A stretch of DNA of 64,000 nucleotides from contig NZ_VDCZ01000015.1 of the NCBI RefSeq assembly GCF_006491645.1, forward strand, positions 1-64,000, written 5' to 3'. The notes below the pieces were generated by a model, which was not told the origin of the DNA, did no database searches, and was given only the letters and a program-made list of their open reading frames with translations. The first letter of the stretch is position 1. Each line of letters begins with the position of its first letter. The translations under genes and the position numbers were made by a program. Below, in pieces: positions 19,860 to 27,505 of this stretch. Source of the stretch: Flavobacterium profundi. GTDB lineage: Bacteria > Bacteroidota > Bacteroidia > Flavobacteriales > Flavobacteriaceae.

Positions 19860-21176
19860 ATGACGCAACATATAAAAGGTTTTTCTAAACTTACCAAAGA
19901 AGAAAAAATAGACTGGATTGCAAATGCTTATTTTGTAAATCCTACAGAAGCCAAACAAATTGTTACTCAATATTGGAATTCTAATGAAACGCTACAAAAG
20001 CTTCACGACGAATTTATTGAAAACACTATTACCAATTTCTATTTGCCTTATGGGGTAGCTCCTAATTTTAATATCAATGGGAAAAGCTATACCGTTCCTA
20101 TGGCTATTGAAGAAAGTTCGGTTGTGGCAGCGGCTTCTAAAGCAGCCAAATTTTGGGGTGAAAGAGGTGGTTTTAAAGCAACCGTAATCAATACCGAAAA
20201 AATAGGACAAGTGCATTTCTTGTTCCAAGGAGCATTTGAAAAATTAGAAACTTTTTTCAATACGATTAAACCTCAATTCTTTGCGGATACCCAAAACGCA
20301 ACCAAAAACATGCAAAAACGTGGTGGTGGTATTTTGGATATCCAATTAAAAAACAAAACCCACGAATTACCAAACTACTATCAATTGCATGCTACTTTTA
20401 ATACAAAAGATAGTATGGGTGCCAATTTCATTAACACTTGCTTAGAACAATTTGCTAAAACACTAGAAAACGAAGCCCACGATTACGAAGCATTTACCGA
20501 AACTGAAAAAAACATTCAGGTAATCATGAGTATTTTAAGTAATTATGTGCCCAATTGTGTGGTACGAGCTGAGGTTTCTTGTCCGGTTGACCAAATGAGT
20601 GAAGATGCCAACATCAACCCTCGTGAATTTGCTGAAAAGTTTGTGACAGCAGTCAATATTGCTGAAATAGAACCTTACCGAGCGGTAACGCACAACAAAG
20701 GCATCATGAACGGAATCGATGCGGTGGTGTTAGCTACAGGAAATGATTTTAGAGCGGTGGAAGCAGGAGTGCATGCTTACGCAAGTCAGTCTGGGCAATA
20801 TCGCAGTTTGTCTCATGCCAAAATTGAAAACGATATTTTTACCTTTTGGATTGAAGTACCTTTGGCTTTAGGAACCATTGGCGGACTCACGAGTTTACAT
20901 CCTTTGGTAAAATTTTCATTGCAAATGTTAGGCAATCCAAGTGCAGAAGAACTTATGCAAATTGTAGCGGTAACGGGTCTGGCGCAAAATTTTGCTGCCG
21001 TTCGTTCGTTAACCACTACAGGTATTCAGCAAGGTCATATGAAAATGCATATTAATAACATTTTAAATCAACACCAAGCGACTAAAGAAGAAAAAATAAA
21101 AGTATTGGATTACTTCAAAAACACCACTATTTCCCATAGCTTAGTGGTGGATTATTTAGAAAATTTACGCCAATAA
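19860..21176 (+). CDS. mvaA: Hydroxymethylglutaryl-CoA reductase, class II
   Basis: Interconverts HMG-CoA and mevalonate. In flavobacteria it works in the biosynthetic direction towards isoprenoids, although the class is often labelled degradative. The N-terminus (FSKLTKEEKIDWI) and the motif NFYLPYGVAPNF with IEESSVVAAAS mark the active site, and a conserved catalytic histidine is His393 in QGHMKMH. The length of 438 residues is normal for class II. The next gene is a GHMP kinase, which supports a mevalonate pathway role. A structured intergenic element separates the two. Confidence 0.93.
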   Translation: MTQHIKGFSKLTKEEKIDWIANAYFVNPTEAKQIVTQYWNSNETLQKLHDEFIENTITNFYLPYGVAPNFNINGKSYTVPMAIEESSVVAAASKAAKFWGERGGFKATVINTEKIGQVHFLFQGAFEKLETFFNTIKPQFFADTQNATKNMQKRGGGILDIQLKNKTHELPNYYQLHATFNTKDSMGANFINTCLEQFAKTLENEAHDYEAFTETEKNIQVIMSILSNYVPNCVVRAEVSCPVDQMSEDANINPREFAEKFVTAVNIAEIEPYRAVTHNKGIMNGIDAVVLATGNDFRAVEAGVHAYASQSGQYRSLSHAKIENDIFTFWIEVPLALGTIGGLTSLHPLVKFSLQMLGNPSAEELMQIVAVTGLAQNFAAVRSLTTTGIQQGHMKMHINNILNQHQATKEEKIKVLDYFKNTTISHSLVVDYLENLRQ

Positions 21177-21181
21177 TTTTT

Positions 21182-21280
21182 GGAGCTATTTCCTGCTGTA
21201 CGCTATATCTTTTTTATTTTGTCACCTCGAGCGCAGTCGAGAAGCCAAAATAAAAAAGGATGCCGCTTCCATCAGGGCTA
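21182..21280 (+). repeat. Structured intergenic element with nested hairpins
   Basis: The 115 bp between the two mevalonate-pathway genes hold a nested fold. The outer arms are AGC/CCTG against CAGGGCT, the middle stem of about 15 bp is ATCTTTTTTATTTTG (21207-21221) against CAAAATAAAAAAGGAT (21246-21261), and the inner hairpin is CTCGA-GCGCAG-TCGAG. From memory, both the outer frame (GAGCT..CGCTAT..GGGCTA) and the inner CTCGAGCGCAGTCGAG motif recur in flavobacterial intergenic regions. Only one copy is seen in this window. Confidence 0.7.
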
Positions 21281-21291
21281 AAAACACAATC

Positions 21292-22212
21292 ATGCAAGAA
21301 AAAATATTTTACAGTAACGGAAAACTACTCCTTACAGGAGAATATGTGGTTCTAGATGGAGCAAAAGCTTTGGCTGTACCTACTCAATTCGGACAAAATT
21401 TAGTTGTAAATGTAGGTAGCAACAAAGAAATACATTGGACAAGTTACGATTCTGACGGTACGATTTGGTTTCAAGATACACTTACTTTTGAAGCCATTCA
21501 AACCAAAGACCTTCAAGAATCCTATTCCAAAATTAAAAATACCTTACTAGAAATTCTACATCAAGCTTTTCTTCAAAACCCAAGCTTTATCTTGGAAAGT
21601 GAAGGTTACACGATTACGACTCATCTTACTTTTCCCCGACTTTGGGGTTTGGGAACGTCTTCAACTTTAATAAACAATATTGGCTTTTGGCTAGAAATCG
21701 ATGCTTTCGAATTATTACAAAAAAGCTTTGGTGGTAGTGGTTACGACGTGGCTTGCGCTCAAAATGGCGAACCTATATTGTACACTATTGACAATGGCAA
21801 GCCTACTGTTGAGGTAGTTGCCTTCAATCCGCCTTTTAAAGAAAACATTCACTTTGTTTATTTGAATAAAAAGCAAAGTAGTAAATCGGCGATTTCTAAT
21901 TATATCAATAAGCAACATCGCGTAGACAAAGTAATTGCAAAAATCAATGCCATTACACAAGAAGCCTTAACGGTTCAAGAAGGTCGCGATTTTGCTTTAC
22001 TTATGGAAAAACATCAAGCCATTATGAGCGATGTGTTAGAAACCGAAACGGTAAAAGAACAACTCTTCCCCGATTTTAAAGGTGTGGTTAAAAGTTTAGG
22101 AGCTTGGGGAGGCGATTTTGTAATGGTACTCTCTAAAAACGACCCAACGGATTATTTTGTAGCCAAAGGGTATCCAACCATTCTGAGTTACGAAGACATG
22201 GTTTTGGGATAA
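21292..22212 (+). CDS. GHMP kinase, mevalonate-kinase-like
   Basis: An ATP-dependent small-molecule kinase of the GHMP superfamily, cytoplasmic. The N-terminal KLLLTGEYVVLDGAKALAVP is the substrate-side motif, GLGTSSTLINN is the glycine-rich phosphate loop, and SFGGSGYDVACA is the GYD-type motif of the flavobacterial group. Next to HMG-CoA reductase it most likely acts on mevalonate or phosphomevalonate. Which of the two cannot be decided from sequence alone. The length of 306 residues is normal. Confidence 0.85.
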   Translation: MQEKIFYSNGKLLLTGEYVVLDGAKALAVPTQFGQNLVVNVGSNKEIHWTSYDSDGTIWFQDTLTFEAIQTKDLQESYSKIKNTLLEILHQAFLQNPSFILESEGYTITTHLTFPRLWGLGTSSTLINNIGFWLEIDAFELLQKSFGGSGYDVACAQNGEPILYTIDNGKPTVEVVAFNPPFKENIHFVYLNKKQSSKSAISNYINKQHRVDKVIAKINAITQEALTVQEGRDFALLMEKHQAIMSDVLETETVKEQLFPDFKGVVKSLGAWGGDFVMVLSKNDPTDYFVAKGYPTILSYEDMVLG

Positions 22213-22215
22213 AAA

Positions 22216-22509
22216 CTATTTTTTAGATTTCTTTTCAGGGTTTTTGTATGTGCAAAAAACAGCATAAACAATAACGTTTTTATTTTCTATCTCATAAATG
22301 ATGACATAAGGAAAGTCTTTAATAAATGCTTCTCTGAATGGTTTTCTTTTTATTTGATAATGTTTAGGATGAAGTTGCACCCTTTCCAAATAATTTTCTA
22401 AAGTAGTTAAAAACCGTTCTCCTAAACCTAACTTATTTTCTTCATAATAGTGATAGGCATCTTCAATATCGAAATAAGCTTCTTCTTTAATGATTAAATG
22501 ATACTTCAT
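22216..22509 (-). CDS. RelE/ParE-type toxin
   Basis: 97 residues with the ParE/RelE fold pattern: an N-terminal strand (YHLIIKEEAYFDI), the helical EEAYFDIEDAYHYYEE segment, and KRKPFREAFIKDFPYVIIYEI in the C-terminal half. Members either cleave mRNA on ribosomes or poison gyrase; the sequence does not say which. It starts at the base after the stop of the gene before it, typical of antitoxin-first modules. Its 3' end converges with the GHMP kinase, 3 bp away. Confidence 0.85.
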   Translation of the reverse strand: MKYHLIIKEEAYFDIEDAYHYYEENKLGLGERFLTTLENYLERVQLHPKHYQIKRKPFREAFIKDFPYVIIYEIENKNVIVYAVFCTYKNPEKKSKK

Positions 22510-22725
22510 TTAAGAGCCTAATTTTTTTCTAACTTCTTCCCAAGAGTAGGATTTGCTTTCTCCAACTAAATGCTTGTTTCTTCGAGCTTCGATAATTTGA
22601 TAATCTTGTTCGGTAAGTTGGTCTTGCTCTTCTTCTAAAATGGCTTTTATTTTTTTTAAAACCGATTCTTTTTTAGTGTGTAAAAGCATTTCAATCAATT
22701 CCATTTTTGCTAATTGCATATCCAT
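22510..22725 (-). CDS. Antitoxin partner of the RelE/ParE-type toxin
   Basis: A small protein of 71 residues, mostly helical and charged, ending with SYSWEEVRKKLGS. That C-terminal pattern (SWEEVKKxL) is common in antitoxins paired with ParE-type toxins in Bacteroidota. It is directly adjacent to the toxin gene with no gap. No DNA-binding domain is obvious, so autoregulation is uncertain. An alternative start at the internal Met3 is possible. Confidence 0.8.
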   Translation of the reverse strand: MDMQLAKMELIEMLLHTKKESVLKKIKAILEEEQDQLTEQDYQIIEARRNKHLVGESKSYSWEEVRKKLGS

Positions 22726-22834
22726 AATAACACTGTTTTAGTAGTATTCAAATATAGCTATTTTGTTTCATATTTTAGAAGATTCAATTTTAGAATTATT
22801 ACGTTAAAAACAATTATTTACCAAAAGAAATTAA

Positions 22835-22842
22835 TATTTTTG
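22835..22842 (+). promoter_or_regulatory. Probable -7 promoter box of guaC
   Basis: TATTTTTG matches TAnnTTTG exactly and lies 16 bp before the guaC start. No clear -33 TTG is seen at the expected distance. Confidence 0.4.
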
Positions 22843-22858
22843 AGTAAACAAGTGTAAA

Positions 22859-23899
22859 ATGAGAATAGAAACCGACCTAAAATTAGGCTTTAAAGACGTA
22901 ATGATTCGTCCTAAAAGATCTACTTTAAGCAGTAGAGCACAAGTAGATTTGCAACGCAATTTTAAATTTTTGCACGGTTCGTATGTGTGGAGCGGTGTGC
23001 CTATTATGGCTGCGAATATGGATACGGTGGGTACGTTTGAAATGGCTTTGGCTTTAGCAAAACACCATATTTTTACAGCGATTCATAAACATTATGCTTT
23101 AGACGATTGGGCGCAATTTCTCAACAAAATCTCAGATGATTTGTATTCCTATATTGCAGTCAGTACAGGGACAGGAAAAGAAGACGCAAAAAAGGTACAA
23201 GCCATTTTTGAACGTTTCCCAAAACTGAAATTCATTTGTATTGATGTGGCCAATGGCTATTCCGAGCACTTTGTAAAATTTGTCAAACAAACCCGAAAAC
23301 AGTTTCCAGATAAAGTCATTATTGCAGGGAATGTATTAACAGGTGAAATGGTAGAAGAACTTTTATTAGCCGGTGCCGATATTATTAAAGTTGGAATAGG
23401 ACCCGGTTCGGTATGTACTACAAGAGTAAAAACAGGAGTAGGCTATCCACAATTATCTGCTATTATAGAATGTGCCGATGCCGCTCATGGTTTAGGCGGA
23501 CAAATTATTAGCGATGGCGGCTGTGCCATTCCAGGTAATGTAGCCAAAGCATTTGGTGCAGGTGCCGATTTTGTGATGCTCGGCGGGATGCTTGCCGGTC
23601 ATGAAGAGAGTGGAGGAGAAGTGATTGAAATAAAAGGAGAAAAGTACAAACAATTTTATGGCATGAGTTCGGAAACCGCTATGAAAAAGCATGTAGGTGG
23701 TGTGGCCAATTATAGAGCCAGCGAAGGGAAAACGGTAAAAGTACCTTTTAGAGGTAAAGTAGAAGATACCATACAAGACATTTTAGGAGGTTTACGAAGC
23801 ACCTTTACTTATGTAGGTGCTGCTAAACTCAAAGAACTCACCAAACGCACGACATTTATACGTGTAGCTGAACAAGAGAATAGAGTGTATACTTCATGA
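22859..23899 (+). CDS. guaC: GMP reductase
   Basis: NADPH-dependent conversion of GMP to IMP in purine salvage. A TIM-barrel enzyme of the IMPDH/GMPR family without CBS domains. The active-site loop [11 protein letters not shown] carries Cys186, the same position as in E. coli Gua[11 protein letters not shown] and [20 protein letters not shown] follow. The length of 346 residues is normal for GMP reductase and too short for IMP dehydrogenase. It is transcribed alone and followed by a hairpin at 23938. Confidence 0.95.
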   Translation: MRIETDLKLGFKDVMIRPKRSTLSSRAQVDLQRNFKFLHGSYVWSGVPIMAANMDTVGTFEMALALAKHHIFTAIHKHYALDDWAQFLNKISDDLYSYIAVSTGTGKEDAKKVQAIFERFPKLKFICIDVANGYSEHFVKFVKQTRKQFPDKVIIAGNVLTGEMVEELLLAGADIIKVGIGPGSVCTTRVKTGVGYPQLSAIIECADAAHGLGGQIISDGGCAIPGNVAKAFGAGADFVMLGGMLAGHEESGGEVIEIKGEKYKQFYGMSSETAMKKHVGGVANYRASEGKTVKVPFRGKVEDTIQDILGGLRSTFTYVGAAKLKELTKRTTFIRVAEQENRVYTS

Positions 23900-23937
23900 T
23901 TAAATAAAAAAACCTATCCAAAAAGCAAAATCTTGTC

Positions 23938-23963
23938 AAGCTGAACTTGTTTCAGCTTCTTTT
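23938..23963 (+). terminator. Terminator-like hairpin after guaC, made from a dispersed repeat
   Basis: AAGCTGAA (23938-23945) pairs with TTCAGCTT (23951-23958) around CTTGT, followed by CTTTTGTTT. The core GCTGAACTTGTTTCAGC is, from memory, a common dispersed motif in Bacteroidota intergenic DNA, so the terminator may be a domesticated repeat. Confidence 0.55.
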
Positions 23964-23991
23964 GTTTCCATTTACCACATGAATAAATTAC

Positions 23992-24243
23992 GCAGTAGCG
24001 GTGCAACAGTCATACTACTGCAGTATGTGACGTTGTTTACAAGTGCAAGAAGGCATACTCCTACAGTATTTTGGAAATTTACAAGTGCAACAAGGCACAT
24101 TACTACTGTAAGTGACATTAGTAACAAGTGTATTAGAGTAGGTTACAACTGTAAGTGATACTAATTACAAGTGTAGTAGTGTAAGTTACTATAGTATGTG
24201 ATACTAGTTACAAGTGTATTAGAGTAGGTTACTATAGTAAGTA
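23992..24243 (+). repeat. Repeat array 1: degenerate 42-43 bp tandem units
   Basis: Units start at 24038, 24080, 24123, 24166 and 24209 (spacing 42, 43, 43, 43), with a diverged leading unit from 23992. Each unit begins TACAAGTGYA and contains a short dyad: ATACT-N5-AGTAT in the first type, TTAC-N4-GTAA in the second, for example the perfect palindrome TTACTATAGTAA. The 42-bp type ends with TTTTGSAAAT-like sequence and the 43-bp type with AGTGATACTA(A/G)T. The leading 28 bp are identical to the start of array 2. The 43-bp spacing breaks any reading frame. Confidence 0.9.
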
Positions 24244-24294
24244 CTTAAAAGAAGTTTTGATTTAGATAGGTTTCGATGACTTTTTTAAAATAAC

Positions 24295-24324
24295 AAAAGC
24301 CACAGTGAAGTGGCTTTTTGTTTT
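24295..24324 (+). terminator. Terminator-like hairpin closing array 1
   Basis: AAAAGCCAC (24295-24303), loop AGTGAA, GTGGCTTTT (24310-24318), then TGTTTT. Together with the preceding ~50 bp it is nearly identical to the end of array 2. It can act in both directions, so it may also serve the minus-strand gene ending at 24460. Confidence 0.75.
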
Positions 24325-24333
24325 ATATACTTT

Positions 24334-24360
24334 GCGCGCACGGAAAGCATTTCCGCGCTA
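24334..24360. repeat. GC-rich palindromic intergenic hairpin
   Basis: The sequence forms a hairpin CGGAAA-GCA-TTTCCG within GCGCA..CGCGC, striking in such AT-rich DNA. The related stretch after array 2 (33777-33799) shares CTTTGCG, one variable base and GCACGG, then diverges. From memory such GCGC-flanked hairpins are dispersed in flavobacteria. Confidence 0.5.
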
Positions 24361-24459
24361 TCGGGGTTTTGCAATATCCAGTAATAATTCCGAAATTTGA
24401 TTGTGTGTAAAGTTCATAAAGTTGTAAGTTTTTATCTGTAATTTAAAATTACTAAACTT

Positions 24460-24894
24460 TTACTTTACACACTTTTTTAGTACTGTATCACTTTCTTTTC
24501 TTGACATAAAGCAATCCTTATATTCTGAGAAAATAATATTGATTTTAATAGTATCGTCAGAAATTTTAAATTTTTCCCAAACTCCAAAACCATAACCACA
24601 CCTAACTATACATCTCATTGAGTCTTTTCCAATATTATTATATTTGTTTTGTAAGTATTTTTTATTAATTTTTAGAAAACCTTTTTTATCTATTTTACAT
24701 TTCTTATTATACTTTTCTTCAAGATCTAAACCAATTGTGCTAATTTCATGTATTAACTCGTCGTTAGATAAAAAATGGATATATCCGTTTTTTACAGGTT
24801 CATTATTTAAAAAAACACGAAAAGTATAAAATTCATCATTAAAATTATTAATTTCCAATAGGAAAATTAACAATATTGCTAAATATTTTATCAT
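24460..24894 (-). CDS. Hypothetical exported protein
   Basis: 144 residues with a hydrophobic N-terminus (residues 1-16), then a charged Lys-rich body containing five cysteines (about residues 65-142). I recognise no domain. It is very AT-rich, stands alone between repeat array 1 and a gene remnant, and its 3' end faces the array hairpin. The setting resembles other orphan accessory genes in this window (33835, 47487). The function is unknown. Confidence 0.6.
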   Translation of the reverse strand: MIKYLAILLIFLLEINNFNDEFYTFRVFLNNEPVKNGYIHFLSNDELIHEISTIGLDLEEKYNKKCKIDKKGFLKINKKYLQNKYNNIGKDSMRCIVRCGYGFGVWEKFKISDDTIKINIIFSEYKDCFMSRKESDTVLKKCVK

Positions 24895-24951
24895 TCTACA
24901 TAATTTTTAATATCAACTTCACGCCCAATATTTTCTTTTTTACCCAGCTAT

Positions 24952-25080
24952 GCAAAGTCTCCCGACTTTGCGCTAAATTATAAAAATCATTGTCTTAATA
25001 ATTTTATAAATGAAATTTTTTATGTTAGTAAATTAACTAAAAGTATTATTAATTAGACCGCAAAGTCAGGAGGCTCTGCG
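24952..25080. repeat. Pair of related hairpins flanking about 85 bp of AT-rich DNA
   Basis: Hairpin 1 is GCAAAGTC-TCCC-GACTTTGC (24952-24971). Hairpin 2 is CGCAAAGTC-AGGA-GGCTCTGCG (25059-25080). They carry the same stem motif with diverged loops and lie in front of a truncated gene remnant. They look like copies of a dispersed palindromic element. No gene is seen between them. Confidence 0.6.
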
Positions 25081-25084
25081 GTAG

Positions 25085-25261
25085 GGCTACAAAAGTGTTG
25101 ATTATTCTAAAAATTCAGCATTATTAATTCAGGTAGCCAAAGAGCAACAAAGCATCATTGAAAATCAAGAAACAAAAATTGACGAACTGAGTAAAAAATA
25201 CACTGATTTGATTAAAGAAATTGAAAATATGAAACAACTGTTGTCTTCAAAAAAGGAATGA
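25085..25261 (+). pseudogene. C-terminal remnant of a tail-fibre/S74-chaperone-type surface protein
   Basis: An open frame of 58 codons without a start codon ends at TGA 25259-25261. It begins GYKSVDYSKNSALLIQVAKE and continues as a coiled coil rich in Glu and Lys (KIDELSKKYTDLIKEIENMK). The VDYSKxxALLIxxxKEQQ pattern is the very end of flavobacterial proteins with a C-terminal intramolecular chaperone domain. An in-frame TAG lies directly upstream and the remainder of the gene is gone. It is placed between palindromic repeats and tRNA-Phe, which suggests loss by rearrangement. Confidence 0.7.
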
Positions 25262-25279
25262 AATTGAAATAGTATAAAT

Positions 25280-25308
25280 AAAAAAACCACTCAATGAGTG
25301 GTTTTTTG
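25280..25308 (-). terminator. Terminator of tRNA-Phe
   Basis: Directly after the tRNA 3' end the minus strand reads a perfect hairpin, AAAAAACCACTCA pairing with TGAGTGGTTTTTT around a tiny loop, followed by more T. It can work in both directions. Confidence 0.85.
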
Positions 25309-25381
25309 TGGTACCTCCAGGAATCGAACCAGGGACACATGGATTTTCAGTCCATTGCTCTACCAACTGAGCTAAGGTACC
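25309..25381 (-). tRNA. tRNA-Phe (anticodon GAA)
   Basis: 73 nt. The acceptor stem GGTACCT pairs with AGGTACC and the discriminator base is A. The anticodon stem ATGGA/TCCAT holds the loop CTGAAAA with GAA at the anticodon positions. The T loop is GGTTCGATTCC. CCA is not encoded, as usual in Bacteroidota. It is a single gene with its own promoter and terminator. Confidence 0.97.
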
Positions 25382-25418
25382 TTCCAAATTCAGAAAAGTT
25401 GCTTGCTGAATGCGGGTG

Positions 25419-25449
25419 CAAATATAGAACCCTTTTTGTAATTTCCAAA
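25419..25449 (-). promoter_or_regulatory. Promoter of tRNA-Phe
   Basis: On the minus strand TTTG (25449-25446), 19 bp, and TATATTTG (25426-25419) match the Bacteroidota consensus TTTG-N19-TAnnTTTG exactly, 38 bp upstream of the tRNA. Confidence 0.8.
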
Positions 25450-25474
25450 ACATTTTTTTAAAAAAATCAATTTG

Positions 25475-25482
25475 TATATTTG
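25475..25482 (+). promoter_or_regulatory. Probable -7 promoter box of coaX
   Basis: TATATTTG matches TAnnTTTG exactly, 20 bp before the coaX start, and is divergent from the tRNA promoter. Confidence 0.5.
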
Positions 25483-25501
25483 TCAGCTCAAAAAACAAAA
25501 G

Positions 25502-26239
25502 ATGCTTTTAACTATTGATATCGGAAATACTAAAATTAAATGTGCTGTATTTGAGGAAAATACACTTTTAGAAAAATTTGTATTTGACCAAAATGAAGCC
25601 TTGATTTTTTTTAAAAAAATTTTTAAAAAATTTAATACAATTCGTTTTTCTATAGCTTCTTCTGTAGGGAAATTAGAAAAAGAGTGTCTCAGTTATGTAG
25701 AAAAACATTCTAATTTGATAGTAGTTTCGCACGAAATTTCTTTTCCTTTTGAAAATTTATATAGTACGCCTACTACTTTAGGAATCGATCGAATGGTTTT
25801 AGCAGCTGGAGCTTGTTTGTCATTTCCAAACACCAATTGTTTAATCATAGATGCAGGAACTTGTATTACTTACGACTTTTTAAATGAGGATGGACAATAT
25901 TATGGAGGAGCAATTTCACCTGGATTGCAACTTAGATACAAAGCTTTACACAATTACACCGCAAAATTACCGTTATTAGACAAAGAAAATATAGATTTTT
26001 TTATTGGTCAAAACACAAATGAATCAATACATTCGGGAATAATTAATGGAATGGTCCATGAAATAGAAGGGTTTATTTCACAATATTTTCTTAAATATCA
26101 ACATTTAACAATAATTTTAACAGGAGGCGATGCAGATTTTTTGGCTAAAAGATTAAAAAGCACCATATTTGCCAATTCAAATTTTTTACTAGAAAGTTTG
26201 AATTTATTATTTAATTATGTACAAACACAAAATGATTAA
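25502..26239 (+). CDS. coaX: Type III pantothenate kinase
   Basis: First step of coenzyme A synthesis, phosphorylating pantothenate. The ASKHA-fold motifs are all present: DIGNTKIKC at the N-terminus, LGIDRMVLAAGA, IIDAGTCITYDF and GGAISPGLQLR, then LTGGDA. I chose the ATG at 25502 because it puts DIGNT at the expected position and leaves the promoter box upstream; an upstream ATG at 25472 would overlap that box. The protein has 245 residues. The next gene overlaps its 3' end by 8 bp. Confidence 0.93.
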   Translation: MLLTIDIGNTKIKCAVFEENTLLEKFVFDQNEALIFFKKIFKKFNTIRFSIASSVGKLEKECLSYVEKHSNLIVVSHEISFPFENLYSTPTTLGIDRMVLAAGACLSFPNTNCLIIDAGTCITYDFLNEDGQYYGGAISPGLQLRYKALHNYTAKLPLLDKENIDFFIGQNTNESIHSGIINGMVHEIEGFISQYFLKYQHLTIILTGGDADFLAKRLKSTIFANSNFLLESLNLLFNYVQTQND

Positions 26240-27482
26240 AAATTGTATAATTTGTTTAGTGCTTCTTGTTAGCACTATTGCTTTTTCTCAAAGAAATACT
26301 TCTTCACCATATTCATTTTATGGTTTGGGTGAACTAAAATTTAAAGGAACACAAAGTTCTAGAGCTATGGGAGGACTTGGTATTGAAGGTGATAGTGTGA
26401 GTTTAAATTTATTAAACCCTGCTTCCTATTCTCATTTAAAATTAACTACTCTTGGGGTTGGAGGAACTACTAGTTTCACCAATTTGTACAATGAAAGCAC
26501 GAGTGAAAATGCTAAAAACACAGGGTTAGATTATTTAGCAGTTGGAATTCCAATGGGAAAATTTGGAGCCTCTTTCGGATTGATGCCATTTAGCGCTGTT
26601 GGTTATAATATTTCAAATACTGAAGAAGATGAATTTGGAATTCAAACAATTACAACTTCTACAGGTGTAGGAAATATAAATCGTTTTTTTGTAGGTGGTT
26701 CTTATATGTTTAATAAAAATATAAGTGTTGGTGCTGATATTCAATATAATTTTGGAACAATTGAAACCAAATCTAATGAGAGAATTTCAAATATCCAGTT
26801 GCAATCTAGGGAATTAAATTCTTCAAGAATAACAGGAATGTCTTTGAATTTTGGTGCTTTGTATAATAGAAAAATCACAGACAAACACTCTTTATATGCT
26901 AGTTTAACCTATGCTCCTGAAGCAAAATTAAATTCTGAAAATGAAAGAAATCTTGCTACGGTAACCTATACTGCAAGTGGTGCGGAAGTGGTAAATGACT
27001 CAGAAGATGTTCCAGTTAACAATACTGATATAGTTATTCCTTCTAAATTAGCGGTTGGTCTTGGGATTGGAGAAAGAAATAAATGGATGGTTGGAACTGA
27101 AATTACCTTCCAAAATAACAGTAAATTAGTTAATCGATTTGATGATTTTACAGGTGGCACCTATGAAGATTCACAAAAATATGTTGTAGGTGGCTATTAT
27201 ATTCCTAAATTTGACTCCTACACAAGTTATTTAAATAGAGTGGTTTATAGAGCCGGATTTAGATATGAAAATATTGGCTTAGTCATTAAAGATAAAAGCA
27301 TTAAAGATTATGGCATGAATTTTGGATTTGGTTTACCACTTGGGTATTCTAAAATCGATTTAGGCTTTGAATACGGCGTTAGAGGAACTAAGTATTATAA
27401 TTTAATTAGAGAAAACTATTTCAACATTAGTGTTGGCTTATCATTAAGCGATAAATGGTTTAAGAAACGTAAAATTGATTAG
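26232..27482 (+). CDS. Outer-membrane beta-barrel protein, FadL/OmpP1-like
   Basis: A signal peptide ending near AFSQ is followed by a Gly- and aromatic-rich sequence of alternating short strands. The start SSPYSFYGLGELKFKGTQSSRAMGGL and the later LGIGERNKWMVG resemble FadL/OmpP1-like proteins of Bacteroidota. The likely location is the outer membrane; the cargo is unknown. The ATG at 26232 overlaps the coaX stop and gives a proper signal peptide, and one at 26217 would add five charged or polar residues. It precedes a TPR protein and lptC, so this is probably an envelope operon. Confidence 0.75.
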   Translation: MIKNCIICLVLLVSTIAFSQRNTSSPYSFYGLGELKFKGTQSSRAMGGLGIEGDSVSLNLLNPASYSHLKLTTLGVGGTTSFTNLYNESTSENAKNTGLDYLAVGIPMGKFGASFGLMPFSAVGYNISNTEEDEFGIQTITTSTGVGNINRFFVGGSYMFNKNISVGADIQYNFGTIETKSNERISNIQLQSRELNSSRITGMSLNFGALYNRKITDKHSLYASLTYAPEAKLNSENERNLATVTYTASGAEVVNDSEDVPVNNTDIVIPSKLAVGLGIGERNKWMVGTEITFQNNSKLVNRFDDFTGGTYEDSQKYVVGGYYIPKFDSYTSYLNRVVYRAGFRYENIGLVIKDKSIKDYGMNFGFGLPLGYSKIDLGFEYGVRGTKYYNLIRENYFNISVGLSLSDKWFKKRKID

Positions 27483-27505
27483 TAATTTTTTAGAATAGTA
27501 ATAAA

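Noticed and set aside
25247..25498. An open frame on the minus strand across tRNA-Phe
   Set aside because: It reads through the tRNA gene, its terminator and its promoter, so it is not a protein gene.
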